64,000 bases of DNA, from assembly GCA_019279435.1 (NCBI GenBank), contig JAAALK010000082.1, positions 24,461,034 through 24,525,033 of the forward strand, read 5' to 3'. This stretch comes from Zizania palustris (lineage: Eukaryota > Streptophyta > Magnoliopsida > Poales > Poaceae). The position numbers and the translations under genes are program-made. Of the stretch, positions 35,575-44,397 are shown one piece after another (position 1 is the first letter of the stretch; every line of letters starts with the position of its first letter). The notes under the pieces are model-generated. The model made no database searches. It worked only from the letters and a program-made list of their open reading frames with translations, and was not told where the DNA came from.

Positions 35575-35718
35575 TGTTGTAGCAATTGTGTTAGCTACAA
35601 CACAAGTTTTGTATGTGTGTATAGTGTGTAAAATGAACTTCGAAGGGTTCTCTCAGAGGAGTAAAAATTTATACTGGTTCGGACCTCCCCTAAGGGATAA
35701 TAGCCCTACGTCCAATTT
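35575..35718 (-). repeat. 3' LTR of element G, outer piece
   Basis: Matches 42459-42603 closely from tgttgtagcaattgtgttagc to ctacgtcca. It is broken at about 35718, where copia sequence begins. Confidence 0.85.
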
Positions 35719-35756
35719 CTGAGATTGCACTTACTTTTGAGTCTTTATTTTTTTGG

Positions 35757-35812
35757 TTAACCATAATGACCGTTTTTCTTTCTTCTGTTTGGCTTTTGGT
35801 CATTAGGGTTAA
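35757..35812 (+). other. Hairpin near the polypurine tract of element H
   Basis: Stem ttaaccataatgacc (35757-35771) pairs with ggtcattagggttaa (35798-35812) with one mismatch; loop 26 nt. Same structure in I and J. Confidence 0.7.
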
Positions 35813-36454
35813 ATTTTTATTTTATTTCTTCTATTTTCTTTTGTCTTTGTTTTCCTGTTTCCACATGTTTTGTAGGTTCTCAAGATGAGCTCAAAAGGGT
35901 ACTGACAATGCACAAATCAAGGGGGAGATTGAGAAACCATGTTGAAGAATATGGTTTTGATATTCCAGATATGATGAGTCATTGTCAACGGAAGTCAAAG
36001 GAAGAGAGATACGAAGACCTGCCGTGTCTGAGGCGCGTGTGACTCAGGTACACGGGTAGCGAGCGACAGCCGGGCAGAGGAGCCGCGGAGTCGGGCTGGC
36101 CCAATCCGGGTACATGGCTAGGAGCGGCAGATGATCCACTAGTCTGTTGACTGGGTTTGACTCAGGTACACGGGCGGTGAGCGATTGCCGGGCTGAGGAA
36201 GCTACGGGGTCAGGTCGGCCCAATCCGGTTACCCGGTGCGAAGACGATGGACGCTTTGTCAGTTTCGGCGCAAAACTGACAACCTATGATTAATTTGTTT
36301 TTTAGGATATTAATATTTAGTTTTTAAGTTTAGAATATTTTATTTGAGTCAGGTGATTTTTCTAAGAATATTTTAGTAATTTTTGGAATTTATTTTAGAG
36401 TCAGTATTAATTTACCCTAGGGGTAAATTAATCTATTCATGTATTAGGAGTCGC

Positions 36455-36464
36455 CTATAAATAG
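36455..36464 (+). promoter_or_regulatory. TATA box of element H LTR
   Basis: cctataaata followed by ggcccctattcccctta, as in LTR I. Confidence 0.6.
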
Positions 36465-37392
36465 GCCCCTATTCCCCTTAGGGATAGATGACTGTTTTTT
36501 CAGATCAATCTACAATCTACAGTCCACGTATGGTTTTTCAATCTACAAAAAAAATTCGTCTTCTTCTAAGAAGCGTTTCGCTGGCGTCATCGCTTTCTTC
36601 TCTGTTCTTCCGCACGACAGCTACTGCAATCTTAGGCGCGTGCACTTGCGGCCAGCAGCATTGCAGTCCAGCGCACACGGAAAGCAGGGCGCTAGGAAGC
36701 AGCGGCCCCAAGGCGAGGCATCTCTGCGCTTGCGGGCCCCACATGCTGTGGCAGCTTTTTCCTTCATGCAGCAAACACGGCACACGACGACAGGTTTTTG
36801 CACTGGTTTCTAATCTCATATTTTTTAGTAGATCATTTTTAGAGATAAACACCTATTAATTAATTAGCCAAAAATTTGTTTATAAATTTCGTGTGTAATT
36901 TAATCTGCCAAATTATTTTTAGTAATCGCATATTTTTATTTATATCTATTTAATCTGCTTATATAAAAAGTAAAGAAAGGTTTATTAGTCGCAGTAGTAT
37001 TTTTAATTCTAGTCTTTACTTGAAATATTTTTAGGTTATTTCTGAATTAATTTTTGGATGATCCATATTTTATTCAGTTAATTAGTAGTTTATTTTTAGA
37101 CTGCAATCTGAACATTTTATTAAGATATTTAGTTTTTTTATTACGTCATTAAATATTTCTGGTACCAATTTTTATTTACTGCAGTGATTCTTTTTTAGTT
37201 TAGCTTTAATATCATTTTAATTAGGACACCGGTCATTTTTAAGCTAGACAACTTTAATTTCTGAAATTTGCTTTGCAAATATTATTTGTCTGGTTAATTT
37301 CATTTGGGTGTTGGGTTTAAAATATAGTTTAGCAAGGAATTTTTTAGGCGCCCATTCACCCCCCCCCTCTGGTCGCTACTTTGGGTCGTATA

Positions 37393-37582
37393 GGGCTTCG
37401 CTCCGGAGGGCTCCGAAGGGGTTCGGAGGCCTCGCTCCAGAGTGCTCCGAAGAGGACCTTGGGACTTAGAAATGACTTCACCAGATAGGAACATGCTTCA
37501 ACAGTGTTGGGCTCCGGACCGAAGGCTGTCAGAGGCTGACGTTATTTGGCCCCTGTTCAAGAGAAAACTTATTCCCCCAACA
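37393..37582 (-). repeat. 3' LTR of element G, inner piece
   Basis: gggcttcgctccggagggctc to tattcccccaaca matches 54013-54210. A 24-bp word from it (ctgttcaagagaaaactta) is repeated just inside the element at 37590-37608. Confidence 0.85.
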
Positions 37583-37775
37583 GTAGCCCCTGTTCAAGAG
37601 AAAACTTATTTGGCGCCCTTGGGACAAACGACAGTAAAAAATGCAACTTCAGAGAAAACAGGCCTTCGGAGCTTGGACCGAAGGTGGCTTCGAATTGCGC
37701 ACCTGGTCGCTTCAGCTTCGCTGGGGCCCACCTGTCAGTGGCTTCGGCACTTGAACCGTCGGGATTTTTACCGCC

Positions 37776-37784
37776 TATAAATAG
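37776..37784 (+). promoter_or_regulatory. Internal TATA box for the antisense gene of element G
   Basis: taccgcctataaatagg lies about 145 bp before ATG 37927, followed by a pyrimidine-rich leader (cactctcttctcctcc). F has the same arrangement on its minus strand. Confidence 0.65.
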
Positions 37785-37926
37785 GGGTTTACTGCACACA
37801 GCTTCGACACACCTCTCATTTGCTTTCTTCTCAACGCCTTGCACCCTTCACTCTCTTCTCCTCCTTAGCTTCGCGCGAAGAACCCTTCGCAAGCTTTAGC
37901 GCCCTTCGCGCCGAAGCTCCACAGAA

Positions 37927-40900
37927 ATGCCGAAGAAAGTTGCTTCGAAGGATTTGTCCTTGGGCTCGAGCTCGAGCTCCGCCCAAGCGCAGGCAGCGGC
38001 AGCGAAGCCTACAACGAGGCGGTTGAGGCAGAAGGACCTCCGATCGCCATCTGACATGTTCGATCAAACATTGGAGATGAGGGCCTCGATCTTGACAGAG
38101 GAGTCTGTCCGAAGGGCCTGTGCGGGGAAGATCTCGCTAAAGATCCAACTTCGAGTGCCAGAGAAGTCTGAGGCCATACTAAGGCCTCAGGCTGACGAAG
38201 TGGTACTGTTCGAGGCCTTCTTCGAAGCCGGCCTCGGACTGCCAGCCATGGGGATGCTGAGTGAAGTCTTGAAGGCTTACAACCTCGAGCTCCCTCAACT
38301 GTCGCCCAACGTCGTTGCGAGGCTTGCAGTATTTGAATGGGCCATGAGGGCCGAAGGCTGCGAGGGCCCCGCCGACGTCTTCATTGCTCTTCGCGACGCC
38401 AACTGCCAACCAAAGCCGAGGGAGGGGCAGACCATGTCAAGAGGGCTTTGGCCTTCAGAAGCGCTAACTTCCAGCTTCGGAGGGAGTACCAAGATGCCTT
38501 CCCAGTGAGGGCTGCCAACAGCAGATGGTACTCGAGGTGGGATCAAGAGTGGTTCTATGCCTCCGTCGGCGCGAACTCTCCCCTTTGGAATACCAATGCG
38601 CTTATCTCTTACCGGCGCGAAGGCGTGGTGAAGACGAGCCCCGACACCCTTCGCTCGAGGATCCTGCTACTTCGGAAGGTGGTCGCGAAGATGAGCATGA
38701 GGGACCTCGCAGAGGAGTTTATCACCCTCCGGAGGGCCTCTTCCAACCTTCAGGCTGAGGGGGCCTAAATGTGATGGCAACAGAACGCCTTGGTAAGACT
38801 TTGAAGCCTTTCCACTTTCATACTTCGCCAAAAAACTTTACTCTGACTTGGAATCTTGATGAAGCCACTCTTGAAGTGAGGACTCTAGAGGAGGCCATCA
38901 TGGCGGCGGAGCGTGTTGTCCGGGCCCCGACACCTGAGGAGCATGCCCAATGGCTTGCTCTGGTGGGGACCTAGGAGCACTAGAACATGGTGTGGACCTT
39001 GCTTAGTGTCGAGGAGGTCCAGGCTTTGCCAGACTTCTCCCAGCTTATACCTTCGACAACCGGCTCCAAGAGGAAAAGGGGGGACGACGACTAGCCCGAA
39101 ACTTCGAGGGTTCGGTCGGAGGACCTCGCGACCGAAGCCCCTACTCCAGAGGAGGCGATGGTCATGAACCCTCAAATAGAAGCTAAGCCAGCAGTGGCTC
39201 CGGTAGCAGCTATCGAGGTGGTAGCGAAGACCTCGACGGCGACGACTTCTGGCGCGGAGGTTGAAGCTCTAGATTTGCAGCAAAAGGATTGGGGGGCACA
39301 CATCGACCCCTCTACCTTCGAAGACTTCTCCGACGAAGGTAAACACTTTAAACATACTTCTCTTTTATATGAGGATATTGACTTGAACTTTTTTGCAGAA
39401 GATGATGCCGATGTGAGGCCCACCACCCCGAAGCCAGCGGAGGCCTCCGGCAGCAGCAGTAGCAGCGGCAGCAGCAGCTCGAGGTCCGACAGTTCCTCGT
39501 CTGACGAAGATGGAGGCAACGGTCATGACGAAGGGGACCCTTGAGACGAAGAGGAAGTCAAGGTGGTGGATCGAAGCCCAGCTCCACCGAAGCCTATGCA
39601 GGAGGTTGAGGTGGAGGAAATTGTCCGGCATCTACTGCCGAAGGGAGTCGTGACGGAGGCGGCCATCCATGACTTCCGTGAGAGCTGCGCAGCTGCGGAG
39701 GCAGGAGGCTTGGTGGCTCAACTCAGCCACTCGAGACCCATGGACCTCTTTATCAACGCAAACGAAGCCCTCATCCAGGTGAGCGAACTCCAATGCAGCC
39801 TTCGAGTCATACTTTGGTCTTCGATCAACACTTATGATTTTCTTGAACTCTTTCAGGCCTTCGCACTGAACGCAGCAGCGTCAACCTCTGTGGATAGGCG
39901 GATGATGCGCATGGCGGAGGAGAGGGATGCCCTCCGATGTGAAGTCTCGGTGGAAGCTAAGAAGCGAAGGTGGGCCGAAGCCTCAGCCGAGGCGGCGAGG
40001 GCCGAGGCCGACAAGGCAAGGGAAACCTTGGCCTCGGAGACCGACAGGCTCCGAGCAGAGCTTCAAGCTACGAAGGATGCCAGAGCCTAGCTGGCGAAGG
40101 ATAACTCCAAGCTTCGCCAGGCCGGCCACTACCTTCACGACTTCGTCATTGCTAATGTCGACTAAGCCACTCTGAGCCTGACCGAGGTCCTAGAACAAAT
40201 AGGGACTGAGTGTCGGGCTCCAGACTTTGGCAGTCAGGATCCAATTGGGGACCGCGTCGACTTTTTGAAGGTGGTGGCTATGACGGCGGAACAATCTTTG
40301 AAGGGCTTCGCCTTGATGGCCGACCGAGTGGCGCGTCAAGGGGTGTTGCAAATGCTTCACGACGCGGGGTGCAACCACCTTGAAGCAGCAACCTCGGCGA
40401 CTCCGGTGGCCTTCAGAGGCCAGCACCTGGTGACGCCTCCGGCCGGCGTCCGCGGAGCCTGGCGGCGACTTTAGGAACCTTGGAAGGCCCAAGGCTGCGA
40501 AGCAGTCCTCGAACTCTAGAAGGCCATCCACCTTCGCCGAGCCAAGGCACATGCCTCGCCAGCTCAGCCTTCGAAGTCGGCACCTCCACCTCCGAAGGTG
40601 TAGATCTCCTTAGGCTCCTCGTAATTCTTAGCTGTAGGCTTGTAAAAACTTATCAGTTTATTAATATAAATGTGGGGGTACTTTATACCTGCCTAGGCTC
40701 ATCCTCCTAATGTTGACTTTGACGTACTTGAGGACTCTGAAGAACTTCGCCAATTATGTGTGGTCCTCGAGGTGGCTAGGTCCGAAGGCCCCCCTCGGTT
40801 TAAACTTCCGAGGGGGCCTAATGGCGAAGCCATCCCCGAAGTAGCCCATGAGCTGCTTGCTATCGTGAAGATGGAGCCCCTTCGGAGTTCTTCCTCCTCA

Positions 40901-41205
40901 CCAGATTTAAGCTGCTTCGCAGTAGACTCACGTAGCGAGGGGGTATAGCCTTCGCGAACAACCTTGGTAGGCGATGAAGCCTTAGACTTCCTTGCCTTCG
41001 ACATGGCACCACCTGCCTCGCAGACTTGGACAAACCTGCAAAGTGGAAGACGAGGTCTGCGGGCTTCGGGGTGTGGATGAACTAGACGTCGGAGAGCAGG
41101 CTCCGACGAGGCTTCATCCAGCCGAGGGGCCCTGGCCAAAAGAAGGGCAAGCGAGGGTTGGGGCCTCGAGCTCACTTTTTCTTAGGCTTAGACACAGACT
41201 ACTCT
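37927..41205 (+). pseudogene. Antisense multi-exon gene of element G ('putative gypsy type transposon' family)
   Basis: Strand opposite to the LTRs. Exon 1 (37927-39338) starts M-P-K-K-V and has a Ser/Ala/Gln-rich N-terminus. The conserved domain follows at residues ~85-150 (F-E-A-F-F-E-A-G-L, L-S-P-N-V-V, F-E-W-A), then after a frameshift near 38410 the D-Q-E-W-F-Y segment, then a K-R-K-R basic patch. Introns: 39339-39398 (60 nt), 39779-39856 (78 nt), 40598-40696 (99 nt), all GT...AG and at the same places as in F. Exon 2 ends in a poly-Ser/acidic stretch. Exon 3 is an Ala/Glu/Arg coiled coil, with TAG codons at about 40088 and 40163. Exon 4 starts A-H-P-P-N-V-D-F-D-V. Conservation with F supports a real gene; the stops indicate decay. 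Biochemical role unknown. Confidence 0.78.
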
Positions 41206-41439
41206 CCCACGTTTGCATACTTCGTCTGCATGCTTCGCACGGTTTGATTATTCTGAATGTTTTAGCTTGTCACGCTCGTACTGCGCATTACATTCGCACA
41301 CTTTGCATACATACTTCCCCCCTTGCTTGTGGCAGCTGGGGACTTAGTCATTGCTGGTACGAGCAATTAAAAATGCGAAGGGGTGCGCCTTTTTGGTGGC
41401 TTCAGATGATTATATCACATCGAGCGAAGGCCTCTTTTG

Positions 41440-42130
41440 GGCTTCGAATGCATTAATTTGGAGCGAAGCGAGGCTTCAGCGTAGCCAAATTAAGCGAAGC
41501 ATGCTTTGGCATGCTTGGATTTGAATATTGTGTGTGAGCGAAGCTCTGAAACGCACTTAGATTTTAAGCGAAGCATGGCTTCGAGATGCTTAATTTTTAG
41601 ATTAGATCACGTCACGCGAAGCGAAGCCTTGGTGCGTGTTCAGATAGCGAAGCAAGGCTTATTGAGCTTGATCCTGTAGTGAAGAGGATATTTGGTGTGG
41701 ATTCACCGAACCTGTGATAAGTTGAGCCACCTTCGACTCTGGGTCACCTACGACCCTAGGCCACCTTCGACCCGGGGATGCATCAGGATGGAGCCTAGAA
41801 TCCTAGACTTGCCAAGCCGTCGCTCGGAAGTCCCAAAGCCCACTGCTACGGGCCCGGAGGCGCTGTGTAGCCTTCGTAGGGGTGCTTCGGATTTTGTAAA
41901 GCGAAGCAAGGCTTCGAATTTTAAATAAGGCGAAGCAAGGCTTCGGGTTTTTGATAAGGTGAAGCAAGGCATCTAACTTTTAAAAGGGAACAAGGCTTTG
42001 ATTTCAAAACGTGAAGCATAGCTTTGGTTTTAAAAGGCGAAGCCAGGCTTCGACTTTTAACAAGATGGAGCAAAAGTTTGCTTTACAGGCGAAGCAGGGC
42101 TTCGACTTTAAGGCGAAGCAGGGCTTCAAT
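41440..42130 (-). repeat. Array of gcgaagca-aggcttcg palindromic units in element G leader
   Basis: Degenerate units of 28-35 bp, best ordered at 41880-42130, each with cgaagc and gcttcg separated by 3 nt. It lies just inside the primer site, like the array of F. Confidence 0.65.
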
Positions 42131-42438
42131 TTTATATCAATGTAATTGCAGATTGGTACATCGAAGGGATACTTCGGCAGTGTACATACCTCGTAAAGTG
42201 GGTGAAAACTTGCCTCGTATCCCCTAGGGCTTTGACGGCCTTCGGCACGCGAAGCGGAGCCCCTTATTGGAGGGTGAGCTCCGAAGCGCGAAGGATGGAG
42301 GAAGGCGAAGAAGGCCTTCGAACTGCACCCGGAGCCCCTTGCCGGAGGGTGCGCAAAGCACGAAAGTTTCGAAGCTCCTCCCTCAAGCGCACTTCGAATT
42401 GCAGATAGTGGCAGAGAACTTAGCTTTTAGGACTAAGG

Positions 42439-42457
42439 TCCCCATGGACAGCGCCAA
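42439..42457 (-). promoter_or_regulatory. Primer binding site of element G
   Basis: The element strand reads ttggcgctgtccatgggga directly after the LTR end acaaca. tRNA partner not determined. Confidence 0.65.
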
Positions 42458-42458
42458 C

Positions 42459-43081
42459 TGTTGTAGCAATTGTGTTAGCTACAACACAGGTTTTGTATGT
42501 GTGTATGGTGTGTAAAATAATCCTCAAACGGTTCTCTCAGAGGAGAAAAGATTTATACTAGTTCGGACCTCCCCTAAGGTATAATAGTCCTACGTCCAGT
42601 TTGTGGTTTATTTGGCATGGTATGCCTTGACGGAGTCTAATGAATCTCGGGGCTCTCATGGCCCCTGGAGAAGCTAACCTGTTACAAGGGCTTGGCCTTG
42701 CTTTTATAGGCGCAGGCCAAAGGAAAAGATCAAAATGCCCTCTATAAGTCATAGGCTTATAGGGGCAAAAAGGGAAAAAGGAGCTAGCTACTATACAAAG
42801 TGATTTACAGCTTTACAGACGTGTCAGACGAACGTCACTTCTTGACAAGCTAAATGACATACTAGGGGCAGAGGGGCCTCTGGTATGACTTCTACACTGT
42901 AGCGGGGTGCAGATATTTTTTGGGTTCGGAGTAGGGGCCGGAGCTCTTTAGGCGGAGGCCGCAAGGAAGGCTTCGAAGTACACTCTGAAGTGGGCTTCGA
43001 AGTATGCTCTGAACTGAACTCCGAACTAGGTTCTCAGAGACTTAGCTTCGAATTGGCTGGAATGGTTTTGGAGACTGGCTT
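42459..43081 (-). repeat. 5' LTR of element G, inner piece
   Basis: Includes a TATA box on the element strand (cctataaaag, 42701-42710), ctacaaca end, and the gtaggactattat motif related to LTR F. Interrupted by element I. Confidence 0.85.
42701..42710 (-). promoter_or_regulatory. TATA box of element G 5' LTR
   Basis: The + strand cttttatagg reads cctataaaag on the element strand, the same box as in F. Confidence 0.6.
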
Positions 43082-44332
43082 TGTCAGGAGCCATGCTAAA
43101 GAGCGTGGGCCTCATGGCTCCAGATGTCATGAGTCATTGTCAACGGTAGTCAAAGAGGACTGAAAAGAGGAGAAGACCTGCTGCGTCTGGGCCGCGTGTG
43201 ACTCAGGTACACGGGCAGCAAGCGAATGTCGGGCAGAGGGGCCGCGAAGTCGGGCTGGCCCAATCTAGGTACATGGGCTAGGAGCAGTAGAGGATCCACT
43301 GGCTGTTGACCAGGATTGACTCAGGTACACGGGCGACGAGCGATTGCCGGGCTGAGAAAGCTGTAGGATCGGGCCAGCCCAATCCGGGTACCTGGTGCAA
43401 AGTCGGTGGACGCTTTGTCAGTTTCGGCACAAAACTGACGACCGCTGATCTTGGATCGGATCGTCCTGGAGTGAAGCCGTAGTCACTACGAAAGCTCCGC
43501 TTTCAGATAAGTCATCTGTAAATAAGAGTTTACTATTTTATCCTTAGGCCCATAGTCAGTCAGTCGAGTCTGTAAAAATATCCTAAGGGCAGTTTGGTCT
43601 TTTCCATTTATTTCAGCGTCTGTGAAAAACCCTAAGGGTCTCGTGGAATATTACAAGGCTATTGGGCTACCTATAAATAGGGCCCCAATCACTAGGGTTA
43701 GGTCACCCATTCTGAAATCAAGTTTACTTTCACTAAAGATTGGGTCACTTTTGGCTTTTTCCTGGTTGTTCTCGTGCAAGCGCCGCTGCCATTCCTGTGT
43801 TCCTATTCTTCACGCGTTCATCAGGTTTCGATTTTCCTTCCCAAATCACAGGACATACGCTGTAGAATGTTTACTCTATTCGTCTCGTTTTGCGTGTTCT
43901 ATCTATGTGTTGGCTCTAAGGTTTCCCGCTGAAAGCTTTTTAGTATTGAAGCCTTCGCAATCTCATCTGCTTGAAAAGTTTTTACCGAGTTCTTTATTCG
44001 TTTCTAGCCGGCAGTATGTTTTTAATTGTGTAGCTATCAAGCTACAAACTGTAGCTCCGTTTGCTAGTTTCTAGCCTGCGGCTGCCAGGCTCATCATCTC
44101 TCACACGGCTCCTTCTTTTCTTGCATAGACTTCTAGCTGTTGTGTGTCAGGCTATACTGATTTTGGCTACATCTAGGTTTTCTATTGGTATTTTCCTGAC
44201 ATGGCGTTCTGATCGAGAGAAGGGAGCTCACACGTTTCTTGAAGGTTCTTGCGAAGGTTCGAACTCTACTGGTAATCTTTTGTTTGAAGCCTTTTTGTTC
44301 ACCCCCCTCTGGTCGCTACTTTCGGTCCTACA
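43082..44332 (+). repeat. 5' LTR of element I, with about 1 kb deleted
   Basis: Starts tgtcaggagcc (3' LTR: tgaggagcc) and ends ttcggtcctaca. TATA box 43671-43680. Relative to the 3' LTR it jumps from tttttgttca to ttcaccccc, losing 52889-53905. Two copies of a 119-bp block lie in U3 (starts 43199 and 43318), and an inverted repeat at 43417-43439. Confidence 0.9.
43671..43680 (+). promoter_or_regulatory. TATA box of element I 5' LTR
   Basis: ctataaatag, followed by ggccccaatc; the same at 52258-52267 in the 3' LTR. Confidence 0.65.
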
Positions 44333-44334
44333 AG

Positions 44335-44346
44335 TGGTATCAGAGC
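44335..44346 (+). promoter_or_regulatory. Primer binding site of element I
   Basis: tggtatcagagc, exactly the copia site complementary to initiator Met tRNA, two bases after the LTR. Confidence 0.92.
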
Positions 44347-44397
44347 CTGGTTAGGGTTTTTCCATACCTTAACTGGTTCTAAAACCCAGTAGTGATC

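Larger units (their letters stand above)
35719..37392 (+). mobile_element. Element H: 3' fragment of a copia element of the I/J family
   Basis: Contains the last ~200 bp of the non-coding 3' region (35719-35919), polypurine tract (about 35920-35929) and a 1.46-kb LTR (35930-37392) with TATA box at 36455-36464. No 5' LTR, gag or pol. Compared with the other G LTR, host sequence corresponding to roughly 42604-43081 plus 53936-54012 is missing. H therefore arrived with, or was later trimmed by, a deletion. Confidence 0.85.

Noticed and set aside
37054..37300. Possible host gene in the AT-rich part of LTR H
   Set aside because: No long frame; the sequence continues the LTR up to its aggcgcccattcacccc end.
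39158..39544. Continuous frame through intron 1 of the gene in G as evidence against splicing
   Set aside because: The 60-nt intron is a multiple of three in G, but the matching intron in F is 59 nt and must be removed to keep frame, so splicing is preferred.
44335..44346. tRNA gene at the tRNA-like words next to the LTRs
   Set aside because: Only the 12-18 nt primer-site complement is present; no cloverleaf can be formed.
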